A DNA stretch of 64,000 nt from positions 3,703 through 67,702 of the forward strand of contig CAJUQM010000010.1 in the NCBI GenBank assembly GCA_910588005.1, written 5' to 3'. Below the pieces are notes generated by a model. The model saw nothing but the letters and a program-made list of their open reading frames with translations, was not told the origin of the DNA and made no database searches. Below, one piece after another: positions 50,158 through 59,694 of the stretch (positions are counted from its first letter, which is position 1; the number at the start of each line of letters is the position of its first letter). The stretch is from an uncultured Oscillibacter sp. (GTDB lineage: Bacteria; Bacillota; Clostridia; Oscillospirales; Oscillospiraceae). Made by a program: the position numbers and the translations under genes.

Positions 50158-50751
50158 TCAGCCGCATGCTGTGTTCAACAGCTTCACCAGCTCCTCTTTT
50201 CCCACACCTTTTTCAGCGGAAAAGGGTACCAGCGCATCCCCTGTATCCAACCCCAAGGTCTCCCGAATTACGGTCAAAGCGGATTCGATCTGGCTGCGCT
50301 TCAGCTTGTCCAGTTTATTGGCCACTATAATTTCCGGACAGCCGGACTCCCGAAACCAGGTGTGCATCGTCAAATCGTCCGCCGTCGGTTTATGGCGAAT
50401 ATCCACAATCAAAACACCTGTGGTAATTAGGCTGCCCTCATCCTGGAAATAACGCTCCATCAACCGTCCCCAGCGTTCCTTTTCCGCGCGGCTGACCTTT
50501 GCGTAGCCATAGCCCGGCAAATCCACCAGATAGGCCCGCCGGTCCACCTGAAAATAGTTGATCTGAGTGGTCTTCCCCGGCGACGCGCCCACATAGGCCA
50601 AATTCTTCCTTCCCAGCAGGCGGTTGATCACAGAGGACTTTCCGACATTGGACCGCCCCGCAAAGGCAAACTGGGGCAAACCGTCCCGCAGGAATTGTTC
50701 CGGGGCGGCGGCGGAACGGACAAAATCCGCCTTTGCAAAGTTCAGAGGCAT
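50158..50751 (-). CDS. engB: Ribosome biogenesis GTPase EngB/YsxC
   Basis: 197-aa GTPase needed for 50S assembly. G1 FAGRSNVGKSSVINRLLG, G3 LVDLPGYGYAKVS, G4 VANKLDKLK (about residues 130-138), and PFSAEKGVGKEELVKLL at the end. Follows lon by 18 bp on the same strand, a conserved pairing. ATG follows AAAGGAGGGG. Confidence 0.96.
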   Translation of the reverse strand: MPLNFAKADFVRSAAAPEQFLRDGLPQFAFAGRSNVGKSSVINRLLGRKNLAYVGASPGKTTQINYFQVDRRAYLVDLPGYGYAKVSRAEKERWGRLMERYFQDEGSLITTGVLIVDIRHKPTADDLTMHTWFRESGCPEIIVANKLDKLKRSQIESALTVIRETLGLDTGDALVPFSAEKGVGKEELVKLLNTACG

Positions 50752-50769
50752 TTAACCCCTCCTTTTCAT

Positions 50770-53175
50770 CTACTGCCGCAAAACGGCCTCTCCGGTCTGC
50801 TCCCTGCCCAAAGGCGGCAGGGACGCTACGGAGTTCTCCTCCATAAGAGACATTCGCTCCGGACACAGAGCGGCGGCAAATACTTCATCCACCGTATTCA
50901 CCGGAACAAACTGAAGTGCCGCTCGGACAGTCTGGTCAATCTCCTCCAGATCCCGCTCATTGTCCTTTGGAATCAAGACTGTTCCAATGCCGTTTCGCAG
51001 GGCCGCCATCGTCTTTTCCTTTAATCCCCCAATGGGCAGCACCCGGCCTCGAAGCGTTATCTCCCCGGTCATGGCAATGCCGGCCCGGATCTTCCGGTCT
51101 GTCAGGGCAGAGAGCATAGCGGTGGCGACGGCGACGCCGGCGGAAGGTCCATCCTTTGGAACCGCCCCTTCCGGGAAATGAACATGGATATCTTTCTCTT
51201 TCCAAAAGTTGGATTCTACGCCCAAACCCTCTGCACGGCTTCGCAGGCAGCTGAGCGCCGCCTGAGCGGACTCCTTCATCACATCGCCCAGATTCCCGGT
51301 TAATTCCAGCTTACCAGTGCCATCGCAGATGAGCACTTCTACCTCTAAAATCTCCCCTCCGTTTTCCGTCCAAGCCAAACCGTTCACCACGCCGACTTCC
51401 TCCCGCTCCGTGTGGAGAGCGGGGGGATAGGGCTGGCAGTCCAAAAATTGGGGCAGGCTCTCTTCCGCAACAGTGATTCTTTTTACATCACCCTGTAGAA
51501 TTTGGATATCAGCCTTCCGGCAAATAGCGGCCAATCGCCGCTCTAACTTGCGGACACCCGGCTCTTTGGTATAGTCCCGGATAATAGCCCGGATGATATC
51601 GTCGCCGATCCGCAAAGAGTTCTTCTTTAAACCGTGCTCCGCCAATTGCTTCGGCAGCAGATGACGGCGGGCAATCTGCACTTTTTCCTCATCGGTGTAA
51701 CTGGAGAGCTGGATCACCTCCATACGGTCCAGCAGCGGCCTGGGAATCGTATCCGTAGTATTGGCAGTTGTGATAAACATCACTCTGCGCAAATCGACAG
51801 GGATCTCCAAGAAATGGTCCCGAAAAGCACAGTTCTGCTCACTGTCCAGTACCTCCAGCAGTGCCGCCGCCGGGTCGCCCCGGTAGTCATTGCCCATCTT
51901 ATCGATCTCGTCCAGCAACAGCAAAGGGTTCATCGATCCGCTTCGGCTGATGGCTTCAATAATCCGGCCCGGCATAGAACCTATGTAGGTCTTTCGGTGG
52001 CCCCGAATATCCGCCTCGTCCCGGACGCCGCCCAGAGAGAGCCGAGCCAGCTTCCGGTTCAGCGCCTTGGCCACGCTGGTGGCGATGGAGGTCTTCCCCA
52101 CGCCGGGAGGTCCCACCAGGCAGAGGATCTGCCCCTTTCCCTCCGGATTCATCTGCCGGACAGCGATGGTCTCCAAAATGCGCTCCTTCACCTTCTCTAA
52201 GCCGTAGTGATCCCGCTCCAGCACCTTCCTCGCGGCATCCACACTAACCCGTTCCCGAGTGGTGGCATTCCAGGGCACCTCCAGGCACACATCCAGATAA
52301 TTCCGGATAACCGCGGCCTCGGCGCTGCTATAGGGCTGTTTCGACAATTTATTCACTTCTTTTAAAAGATGTCTCTCCGCATCCTCGCCAAGCCGCAGTT
52401 CTAAAATCCTCTGACGGTAGATATCGGTCTCATCATCGTCGTCGCTCTCTCCCAGTTCATTTTGCAGCACCCGAATTTGAGTCCGCAAAATCTGTTCCCG
52501 CTGGGTCCGGATCAGGTGGTCCCGTACCTTGCCCTCCATCTCGTGTTCAAAGCCCAGAACATCGCACTCCCGAGCTAACAGGCCGTTGAGCTTGCGAAGG
52601 CGCACATAGGGAACCAGTTCCTCCAAAATCTCCTGCTTATCGGTATACCGCAGATTGATATTTTGGGCAATAAAGTCAGCCAGATCCCCCGGATCCTGGC
52701 AATCCATTACACTGGAAATCACCTCTTCCGGCAGGTTGTTCACCAGTCCGGCGTATTCCCCAAAAAGATTATACGCCTGACGCAGCAGCGCTTCCATCCG
52801 AGGCCCCCGGCGGAGATTCCCGGTATTCTCTCCGATCAGCTCCACATTAGCCTGGAGATAGGGTTCCGCCTGCCACAGGCGGTGCAGCCGCGCCCTCTGC
52901 CGGCCCTCCACAACACAGCGGACGGCGCGGTGGGACAGGCGCAGGATCTGCCGGATGTGGGATACAGTCCCGATCTCATAGAGATCCTCTTCCCCCGGCG
53001 CATCTACGCCGATCTCCCGCTGAGCGACCAGAAATATATCCTGATCCGCCTCCATGGCCCGCTCCAGGGCGGTGATGGATATGCGGCGCTCCACATCAAA
53101 TGTCAGATTCATATGGGGAAAAACCGTCAGGCCCCGAAGGGGCAGGACGGGAATATTCATGGTAATTGGTTCCAT
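50770..53175 (-). CDS. lon: ATP-dependent protease Lon
   Basis: 801-aa cytoplasmic AAA+ protease. N-terminal substrate domain (IPVLPLRGLTVFPHMNLTF), AAA with Walker A CLVGPPGVGKTSIATSVA (about 353-370) and Walker B LLLLDEIDKMGNDYRGD, then the serine protease domain with catalytic Ser in VPKDGPSAGVAVATAM and Lys in PIGGLKEKTMAA. An acidic stretch ESDDDDETD lies near residue 245. ATG follows AAAGGAG. Third of the tig-clpP-clpX-lon-engB run. Confidence 0.97.
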   Translation of the reverse strand: MEPITMNIPVLPLRGLTVFPHMNLTFDVERRISITALERAMEADQDIFLVAQREIGVDAPGEEDLYEIGTVSHIRQILRLSHRAVRCVVEGRQRARLHRLWQAEPYLQANVELIGENTGNLRRGPRMEALLRQAYNLFGEYAGLVNNLPEEVISSVMDCQDPGDLADFIAQNINLRYTDKQEILEELVPYVRLRKLNGLLARECDVLGFEHEMEGKVRDHLIRTQREQILRTQIRVLQNELGESDDDDETDIYRQRILELRLGEDAERHLLKEVNKLSKQPYSSAEAAVIRNYLDVCLEVPWNATTRERVSVDAARKVLERDHYGLEKVKERILETIAVRQMNPEGKGQILCLVGPPGVGKTSIATSVAKALNRKLARLSLGGVRDEADIRGHRKTYIGSMPGRIIEAISRSGSMNPLLLLDEIDKMGNDYRGDPAAALLEVLDSEQNCAFRDHFLEIPVDLRRVMFITTANTTDTIPRPLLDRMEVIQLSSYTDEEKVQIARRHLLPKQLAEHGLKKNSLRIGDDIIRAIIRDYTKEPGVRKLERRLAAICRKADIQILQGDVKRITVAEESLPQFLDCQPYPPALHTEREEVGVVNGLAWTENGGEILEVEVLICDGTGKLELTGNLGDVMKESAQAALSCLRSRAEGLGVESNFWKEKDIHVHFPEGAVPKDGPSAGVAVATAMLSALTDRKIRAGIAMTGEITLRGRVLPIGGLKEKTMAALRNGIGTVLIPKDNERDLEEIDQTVRAALQFVPVNTVDEVFAAALCPERMSLMEENSVASLPPLGREQTGEAVLRQ

Positions 53176-53242
53176 GGTGTTCTCCTTTCATCAGAGGAAG
53201 GAAAAAGCGGAAGGGGCGCACGGCGTCCCTTCCTGCTTGCTT

Positions 53243-54562
53243 TTAAGACGCCGACTTCGGGGCGGAGCCGCCGTTCTTCGGCCGCTCTCCCTTGCCGGTG
53301 TTCAATTTCACAGAATAGTTGATCTTATTGGTATCTCGGGTCAGAAGGGGTTCCCCATTCCCCTCCACGCAGTCTTTTGTCACAACTGCTTTCACAATGG
53401 TGGGGTCTGAGGGGATCTCATACATGATCTGGGTCAAAAGTCCCTCCATCACGGCCCGCAGGCCGCGGGCGCCGATGCTGCGCTCAATGGCTTTGTCAGC
53501 CACGGCTTCCAAGGCCTCCTGCTCAAATTCCAGATCCACCTCATCATATTCCAACAGTTTCTTATACTGCTTTACCAAGGCGTTCTTCGGCTCTGTTAAA
53601 ATCCGCACCAGGTCTTTCCGTTTCAGGGCATTCAGCGGCGCGATCACCGGCAGGCGGCCCACCAGCTCCGGAATAATACCAAACTTCAGGATATCATGGG
53701 GCTGAACCTCGTGGAGAATTTTGTCCAAATCCTTATCCTTTTTGCCCTGGATGTTGGCTCCAAAGCCGATGCTCTTTTGATCCAGCCGCTTTTCAATGAT
53801 CTTATCCAGCCCGTCAAAGGCGCCGCCGCAGATGAAGAGAATATTGCGGGTATTCACCTGAATAAATTCCTGGTGAGGATGCTTTCGTCCGCCCTGAGGC
53901 GGCACATTGGCCACGGTTCCCTCCACAATTTTCAGCAGCGCCTGCTGTACGCCCTCGCCGGACACATCCCGAGTGATAGAGGTATTCTCGCTCTTCCGGG
54001 CGATCTTATCGATCTCGTCCACATAAATGATCCCATGCTCCGCCCGCTCTACATCGAAGTCCGCAGCCTGGAGCAGGCGCAGGAGAATATTCTCCACATC
54101 GTCGCCCACATAACCGGCCTCCGTCAGAGTCGTGGCATCGGCAATGGCGAAGGGAACCTTTAAAATCCTGGCCAGAGTTTGGGCAAAAAGGGTCTTGCCG
54201 GAACCGGTGGGACCCAGCATCAAAATGTTGCTCTTTTGCAGTTCCACATCCTCGTCGCCGCCGAAAAAGATGCGCTTATAGTGGTTGTACACCGCCACAG
54301 ACAGCGCCACCTTCGCCTCATCCTGGCCAATGACATACTGGTCCAGCACGTCTTTAATCTCCCGGGGCGTTGGGAGCTGGTCGGGAATGTCCTCCAGAGG
54401 ATTGGAATCCACATCGTCAAACCCGTCATTCAAGATGCTCATGCACAGCTGAACGCACTCGTCACAGATCCGCACACCGGGACCCTGAATCATGCGGTGA
54501 ACCTGCTGCTCATGCTTGCCGCAAAAAGAACACCGCAGCGTTTTCTTGCCGTCGTCACTCAT
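53243..54562 (-). CDS. clpX: ATP-dependent Clp protease ATP-binding subunit ClpX
   Basis: 439-aa unfoldase. N-terminal zinc domain CSFCGKHEQQVHRMIQGPGV and ICDECVQLC, AAA+ with Walker A LGPTGSGKTLFAQTLA, DATTLTEAGYVGDDVENILL, Walker B IIYVDEIDKIARKSEN, and the ClpP-binding IGF loop near IGFGANIQGK. A C-terminal tail (GKGERPKNGGSAPK) is slightly longer than in model species. It lies 15 bp after clpP. Confidence 0.97.
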   Translation of the reverse strand: MSDDGKKTLRCSFCGKHEQQVHRMIQGPGVRICDECVQLCMSILNDGFDDVDSNPLEDIPDQLPTPREIKDVLDQYVIGQDEAKVALSVAVYNHYKRIFFGGDEDVELQKSNILMLGPTGSGKTLFAQTLARILKVPFAIADATTLTEAGYVGDDVENILLRLLQAADFDVERAEHGIIYVDEIDKIARKSENTSITRDVSGEGVQQALLKIVEGTVANVPPQGGRKHPHQEFIQVNTRNILFICGGAFDGLDKIIEKRLDQKSIGFGANIQGKKDKDLDKILHEVQPHDILKFGIIPELVGRLPVIAPLNALKRKDLVRILTEPKNALVKQYKKLLEYDEVDLEFEQEALEAVADKAIERSIGARGLRAVMEGLLTQIMYEIPSDPTIVKAVVTKDCVEGNGEPLLTRDTNKINYSVKLNTGKGERPKNGGSAPKSAS

Positions 54563-54577
54563 GGCTAATCCCCTCGC

Positions 54578-55162
54578 TTATTTTCTAGCGGTGATGATCT
54601 GGTCCACCAGGCCAAATTCCAGCGCCTCTTCGGCGCTCATGAAGTTGTCACGCTCACAGGCAGCAGTGACTTCCTCCACAGAACGGCCCGTGTTTTCCGC
54701 CAGGATGCGATTCATCCGCTTTTTAATGGTCTCCAGCCGCTTGAGGTGGATGGCCATATCAGTAATCTGTCCCTGGGTTCCCGCAGAAGGCTGATGGATC
54801 ATAATCTCCGCATTGGGCAGCGCAAACCGCTTGCCCTTGGCGCCGGAGCTGAGCAAAAACGCGCCCATACTGGCGGCCATGCCCACGCAGATGGTAGAGA
54901 CGTCGCACTTGACATACTGCATTGTATCATAGATGGCCATACCGTCGGTAACAGAGCCGCCGGGGCTGTTGATATAGAACTGAATCTCCTTGTCCGGGTC
55001 CTGGGCCTCCAAATACAGCAGCTGGGCCACCACCAGGCTGGCGGTCGTAGCGTTGACCTCTTCCCCCAGAAACACAATGCGGTCGTTCAGCAGGCGGGAG
55101 AAAATGTCATAGGACCGTTCTCCCCGGCTGGTCTGCTCCACAACATAAGGAACTAAACTCAT
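54578..55162 (-). CDS. clpP: ATP-dependent Clp protease proteolytic subunit
   Basis: 194-aa serine protease that forms the tetradecamer with ClpX. Catalytic Ser in ICVGMAASMGAFLLSSGAKG, His in NAEIMIHQPSAGTQGQ and Asp in RDNFMSAEEALEFGLVDQI. ATG at 55162 (MSLVPYVVEQTSRGERSYDI) follows CGGAGG; the extra 12 residues of the longer frame have no ribosome site. Confidence 0.97.
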   Translation of the reverse strand: MSLVPYVVEQTSRGERSYDIFSRLLNDRIVFLGEEVNATTASLVVAQLLYLEAQDPDKEIQFYINSPGGSVTDGMAIYDTMQYVKCDVSTICVGMAASMGAFLLSSGAKGKRFALPNAEIMIHQPSAGTQGQITDMAIHLKRLETIKKRMNRILAENTGRSVEEVTAACERDNFMSAEEALEFGLVDQIITARK

Positions 55163-55383
55163 GTTTGAAAACCTCCGATCTTTTGTGGGGCTGTTCACAA
55201 CATTCCGGTTCCGCTATAAACAGCGCCCGGACGGAATCTGCCCAATAAACCATTCTCCCATGATACCACAAGCACCATGAGAGAATGTGTCGAATGAATG
55301 AACAATTCCAAAAATCCATTCCGGCAGGCCATAAAAACCGCCGTAACAGGATCGTTTTCAATGTAAAAGGGAAAAAACCGGGG

Positions 55384-56847
55384 TTATTCTTCCTCTTTTT
55401 TTTCTTCCTTCACAGTCTTTTTCGCCGTCTTTTTGGCGGTCTTTTCCTCGCCATCCGCAGCCTTTTTGGCGGCCTTCTTTGCCGTTTTCTTGGGCTTCTC
55501 CTCACCCTCGGCAGCCTCTTCTGTCTTGTCCTCCGCCTTCTTGGCAGCTTTCTTGGCAGCCTTCTTCTCCGGCTTCACGGCAACGGCGCTGTCCACCACC
55601 ACGGCAACAGCCTTCCGGCTGACAACCTGGTCTTTGACCTGGTCGGCCTGGATGTACTTCTTCACCATCTCCAGGTCCATACCGTACTGCTCCGCCAGTT
55701 TCTTAAACTCGTCCTCCACTTCCTCGTCGGAGGCCTCAATATTCTCGGCTTTGATAACAGCGGCCAACGCCAAATCCATCCGCACCTGACGGAGAGCCGG
55801 CTCCTTGGCGTCCTCCAGCAGCTTAGCCTCGCTGATGCCGGTCATCTGGGCATACTGGTCGTAAGGAATGCCCTGCTGGCCGATCTGCACCTTAAAATTC
55901 TCCACGAACTGCCGGGCCTGATTCTCCACCATGGCGTCCGGAATCTCAGCGGTAATACCCTCGGCCACCTTAGACATCACAGCGTCTTCAAATTCCCGGT
56001 CAGCAGTTTTCTGCCGCTCCTCGGCAATCTTCTTCTTTAGATCGGCCTTCAGCTCCTTCATGGTGTCGAATTCACTGACATCCTTCGCAAATTCGTCATC
56101 CATCTCCGGAACTTCCTTCTCCTTCACCTCGTGGCACTTCACCTTAAAGACCACGGCCTTACCGGCCAGATCTGCATGGTAGTCCTCGGGGAAGGTGACG
56201 TCAATCTCCTTTTCCTCGCCGGCCTTCATTCCCACGACCTGCTCTTCAAAACCGGGGACAAAGCTGTGAGACCCCAGCTCCAGGCTGTGGTTTTCACCCT
56301 TGCCGCCGTCAAAAGGCTTACCGTCTAAAAAGCCCTCAAAGTCAATCACGGCGGTATCGCCCTCTTTGGCCTCCCGTTCCACGGACACCAGGCGGGTATT
56401 CCGGTCGCTGAGCTGCTTGAGGCGCTCCTCCACATCGGCTGCGGTGACTTTTACCTCTTCCTTCTCCGCCGTCAGGCCCTTGTACTCACCCAAGACAACT
56501 TCGGGATACACGGGAACCGTAGCCTTAAAGGTAAATCCTTCCCGGGTGGCGTCGCCCACCATCTCCACCGCAGGGTAGCCCACAGGCTGAAGCTCCCGCT
56601 CCTTCACGGCTTCCTCATAGGCATCGGGGAACGCAATATTGATAGCCTCCTCGAAAAACACCTCTGCGCCATACATGCCCTCAATGATCTTACGGGGGGC
56701 CTTTCCGGGACGAAAGCCCGGTACGTTGATCTTTCTGCGCATCTTCTGATATGCCTTTTCGATAGCGGCCTGAAACTCCGCCGCGCCGACCTCGATGGTC
56801 AGAGCAACCTGGCTCTTTTCAATCTTTTCGCAGCTTTTCACACTCAT
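55384..56847 (-). CDS. tig: Trigger factor with lysine-rich C-terminal tail
   Basis: 487-aa ribosome-bound chaperone and peptidyl-prolyl isomerase. Ribosome-binding motif VPGFRPGKAPRKII at about residues 38-51, FKBP-type domain with GDTAVIDFEGFLDGKPFDGG, then the helical chaperone domain. The C-terminal 60-odd residues after about 425 are an Ala/Lys/Glu-rich, histone-H1-like tail (KKAAKKAAKKAEDKTEEAAE and more), which most trigger factors lack. First gene of the tig-clpP-clpX-lon-engB run, with 221 bp between it and clpP. A leader hairpin CCGGCT-TGT-AGCCGG lies just upstream of the ATG. Confidence 0.96.
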   Translation of the reverse strand: MSVKSCEKIEKSQVALTIEVGAAEFQAAIEKAYQKMRRKINVPGFRPGKAPRKIIEGMYGAEVFFEEAINIAFPDAYEEAVKERELQPVGYPAVEMVGDATREGFTFKATVPVYPEVVLGEYKGLTAEKEEVKVTAADVEERLKQLSDRNTRLVSVEREAKEGDTAVIDFEGFLDGKPFDGGKGENHSLELGSHSFVPGFEEQVVGMKAGEEKEIDVTFPEDYHADLAGKAVVFKVKCHEVKEKEVPEMDDEFAKDVSEFDTMKELKADLKKKIAEERQKTADREFEDAVMSKVAEGITAEIPDAMVENQARQFVENFKVQIGQQGIPYDQYAQMTGISEAKLLEDAKEPALRQVRMDLALAAVIKAENIEASDEEVEDEFKKLAEQYGMDLEMVKKYIQADQVKDQVVSRKAVAVVVDSAVAVKPEKKAAKKAAKKAEDKTEEAAEGEEKPKKTAKKAAKKAADGEEKTAKKTAKKTVKEEKKEEE

Positions 56848-56948
56848 GTCGTCTACTCCTCCGTTCATCGCCGGCTACAAGCCGGTGCGAATATATATTC
56901 TACCAGAAGAATTTTGAAATTACCAGCCCTTTTTCCACTAATTTTCCA

Positions 56949-57635
56949 CTATTCGCAGATTTTTTTTGGTGCAAACCCCAGATAGTCGGCGGAGATCAGG
57001 GAAAAAACCGTCCCTTTTCGCTCTTCCTCCAGAGCGCGGCGGATCGCAGGGCCGTGGAGATGGCCGTAGCAGCATCTCTCCACACGGTACTTTTCCAGCT
57101 TCTCCAGGATTTCCGGGCACTGATAGCCCTGGTACAGGGGCGGATAGTGGAGAAAGCATAAAATAGGCCTCCCCCCCGCCGCCGCCAGAGACGTCTCCAG
57201 ACGCATAACTTCCCGGTGCAGCACTTTGGCGTTGTGGGGCTTCTGCTCCTCCTCCAAAAACCATCCGCGGGTGCCGCAAAGGGCATACTCCCCATATAAG
57301 GCACAGTTGTTGTGGAGAATGTCCAGGGTATGGATCCCCTTCTCGTCAAAAAAACGGCGGAGCTTGGCGGCGGTGGTCCACCAATAGTCGTGGTTGCCCT
57401 TGATGAGATATTTCCTCCCGGGAAAACGGTCCAGGAATTTAAAATCCGCCTCCGCCTCCTCCAGTGTCATGCCCCATGAGGTATCCCCGGCCAGAACCAG
57501 CGTATCCTCCCCGGTCAAAATGGCCAGCCCCTCTTGAATCCGGGAGACGTAATCTTCCCAAGCCGGACCGAAGATCTCCATGGACTTGTCCACCGCCAGG
57601 GAGAGATGCAGGTCCCCGATGGCATAGAGGGCCAT
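56949..57635 (-). CDS. Calcineurin-like metallophosphoesterase
   Basis: 228-aa phosphoesterase. Metal-binding motifs in order: AIGDLHLS near the N-terminus, VLAGDTSWG, YLIKGNHDYWW, FLHYPPLY and CYGHLHGPAIRRAL. Substrate unknown; relatives include YfcE/YkuE-type and nucleotidases. ATG at 57635 follows GGGAGGGG; the frame extends upstream without a start signal. Confidence 0.92.
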   Translation of the reverse strand: MALYAIGDLHLSLAVDKSMEIFGPAWEDYVSRIQEGLAILTGEDTLVLAGDTSWGMTLEEAEADFKFLDRFPGRKYLIKGNHDYWWTTAAKLRRFFDEKGIHTLDILHNNCALYGEYALCGTRGWFLEEEQKPHNAKVLHREVMRLETSLAAAGGRPILCFLHYPPLYQGYQCPEILEKLEKYRVERCCYGHLHGPAIRRALEEERKGTVFSLISADYLGFAPKKICE

Positions 57636-57657
57636 GTGCGCCCCTCCCTTCCGATAC

Positions 57658-57969
57658 TCATTCCCCCATCTGGTCGTCAAAGAGGATGGGGCTGCCGCAG
57701 CTCTTACAGCTGTCTGTTTTCAATCGGTTCAGCCGGACAGAGCTGCTCCGTCCCCGGTCCCGGCAGTTGGGACACCGGAGCCGACAGCGCCAAACCCAGC
57801 AGGACGCAAAGAACGGGAGAAAGCCCAATATCCCAATCCAGCTGGACAGCTCCAAAAGCCAAGGACTCCCGCCAACAGTCCGCAGGCACCATCCCAAGCC
57901 CTCCATGCCGAGGAAGGTGCCGGTCAAGCCCCAGAAGATCCGGGCGTGCTTCCGTTTCAGCCTTTCCAT
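57658..57969 (-). CDS. Small membrane protein with C-terminal zinc ribbon
   Basis: 103 aa. One or two hydrophobic helices (about residues 10-30 and 40-60, WLLELSSWIGILGFLPFFAS) precede a cytosolic tail with two Cys pairs, CPNC (66-69) and CKSC (88-91), in the spacing of a zinc ribbon. AGGAGG lies just before the ATG at 57969. It ends 22 bp before the phosphoesterase start, so the two are likely co-transcribed. No named family recognised. Confidence 0.8.
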   Translation of the reverse strand: MERLKRKHARIFWGLTGTFLGMEGLGWCLRTVGGSPWLLELSSWIGILGFLPFFASCWVWRCRLRCPNCRDRGRSSSVRLNRLKTDSCKSCGSPILFDDQMGE

Positions 57970-58081
57970 GGGACCTCCTCCTATACTGTATCTCATCATA
58001 GACAAAGGTTTTCCCTCCGTGGACGCAGCAACAGACGCCGCGCCGGCGGGACCACATTGGCGGAGAAACGCCCCCTTACCG

Positions 58082-58121
58082 TTGGAACACCGCAGCTCAT
58101 TCCTCCAGCGGGATGTTCCAA
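58082..58121. repeat. Dyad between thrC and the zinc-ribbon gene
   Basis: TTGGAACA (58082-58089) pairs with TGTTCCAA (58114-58121), with a nested CCGC/GCGG stem inside. It lies 60 bp after the thrC stop. There is no U-run, so a terminator role is unclear; an operator for the zinc-ribbon gene is also possible. The rest of 57970-58181 shows nothing else. Confidence 0.4.
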
Positions 58122-58181
58122 TGCAGAGGCGCGCTCACCGGCGTTTCAGTGCATTGACCGCCAGGATCTCCTCTTCCTCAC

Positions 58182-59666
58182 TCACCTCAAAAAGTTCAGC
58201 ACCACGCCGTCCATGTCCGGCTTTTCACAGGTGAGGTCAAAGCGGCGGACCTTCCCTTTGAGGGCCGCCAGACGGCGAGGCACCGTTACGCCGGTGGCGG
58301 CATTCAGCTGGTCCAACAGTTCTACGCCGTCTCCCTTCGGGATCTCCCCGATGGCGGTGAGGACATGGTTGCAAAATTTATAGGGGGAAGCGGTGGAGAC
58401 AAATACCGTCACGGTCTCATCGCCCGTCTCCTGCCGGTACTGCTTCATAACGCTGGCCGCCACAGCGGTGTGGGGATCGATCAAATATCCCTTTTTGTAA
58501 TACGCCCCTATGGCGGCGGCAGTGCCAGCCTCATCGCAGCAGCCACCCCAGAACTCTTCTTTCAAAGCCGCCTTAATGGCATCCGAAACCTCGTATTTCC
58601 CGCTCTCCGCCAAAGCTGCCATGTATCCCCGGACCTCTCCGTCATCTTCTCCGGAGAGGTCAAACAGAAGCCGCTCCAAATTGCTGGACACCAAAATGTC
58701 CATAGAGGGACTCATGGTGGTATGGAAGGGGCGGTTGCGGTCGTAGACGCCGGTGCGCAGAAAATCCGTCAGCACATCGTTTCGGTTAGAAGCGCAAATC
58801 AGTCTGCCAACGGGCAGTCCCATGCGCTTGGCATAGTAAGCCGCCAGAATATCGCCGAAATTTCCGGTGGGAACGCAGAAATTTACCTGATCTCCCATCT
58901 CCAGCTTTCCATCCCGCACCAGATCGCAGTAAGCGGAGATGTAATAGACTACCTGGGGCAGAATGCGGCCCCAGTTGATAGAGTTGGCAGAGGAGAGGAA
59001 GAACCCCCGGCCTGCCAGAGTCTCCCGAACGGCAGTGTCTGAGAAAATACGCTTCACACCGGCCTGGGCATCGTCAAAGTTGCCCGCCACGGCGCACACA
59101 CCCACATTGTCCCCCTCCTGGGTAACCATCTGGGCCTCCTGGACCTTGGATACGCCGTCTTTTGGATAGAACACCATGATTTTTGTCTGGGGTACGCCGG
59201 CAAAGCCCTCCATCGCGGCTTTGCCGGTATCGCCGGAGGTGGCCACCAGGATACATGCCGTCTGATCCTCCCCCGTTTTACGCAGAGCCGCAGAGAGAAG
59301 CTGGGGGAGCATCTGGAGCGCCATGTCTTTAAAGGCAGAGGTGGGTCCATGCCACAGCTCCAGGCAGTGGGTCTTCCCGTCCAACGTCCGGACCGGGGCC
59401 ACAGCCTCCGTGTCAAACTTGTCGGGACCGTAGGCATTTCCAGCGAAGGACAGCAGTTCCTCCTCCGTATAGTCCGTCAGATACAGTCCCATAATCTTTG
59501 CCGCCCGGGTCTGATACCGAGCATCCACCAAGCTCCGCAAAAACGCCTGACCGACCTGGGGGATGGTCTCCGGCGTCAGCAGTCCGCCATCCCGGCTCAG
59601 CCCCATTTTGATGGCCTCCGCCGCGTCCATGCGAAGGGATTTGTCCCGCGTACTGTAATATTTCAT
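58182..59666 (-). CDS. thrC: Threonine synthase
   Basis: 494-aa PLP enzyme converting phosphohomoserine to threonine. The PLP lysine is in HGPTSAFKDMALQMLPQLL (about residue 112); phosphate and cofactor contacts are VATSGDTGKAAMEGFAG and SSANSINWGRILPQVVYY, and VPTGNFGDILAAYYAKRMGL. Length matches the longer (yeast/E. coli) subgroup. ATG at 59666 (MKYYSTRDKSL) follows GAGGAA. No T-box or leader is present, since yraN ends 28 bp upstream. Confidence 0.96.
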   Translation of the reverse strand: MKYYSTRDKSLRMDAAEAIKMGLSRDGGLLTPETIPQVGQAFLRSLVDARYQTRAAKIMGLYLTDYTEEELLSFAGNAYGPDKFDTEAVAPVRTLDGKTHCLELWHGPTSAFKDMALQMLPQLLSAALRKTGEDQTACILVATSGDTGKAAMEGFAGVPQTKIMVFYPKDGVSKVQEAQMVTQEGDNVGVCAVAGNFDDAQAGVKRIFSDTAVRETLAGRGFFLSSANSINWGRILPQVVYYISAYCDLVRDGKLEMGDQVNFCVPTGNFGDILAAYYAKRMGLPVGRLICASNRNDVLTDFLRTGVYDRNRPFHTTMSPSMDILVSSNLERLLFDLSGEDDGEVRGYMAALAESGKYEVSDAIKAALKEEFWGGCCDEAGTAAAIGAYYKKGYLIDPHTAVAASVMKQYRQETGDETVTVFVSTASPYKFCNHVLTAIGEIPKGDGVELLDQLNAATGVTVPRRLAALKGKVRRFDLTCEKPDMDGVVLNFLR

Positions 59667-59694
59667 CTGTGCTTCCTCACTTTCAGGAAAATTA

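Noticed and set aside
59667..59694. Search for a T-box or threonine attenuator before thrC
   Set aside because: Only 28 bp separate yraN and thrC, too short for a leader element.
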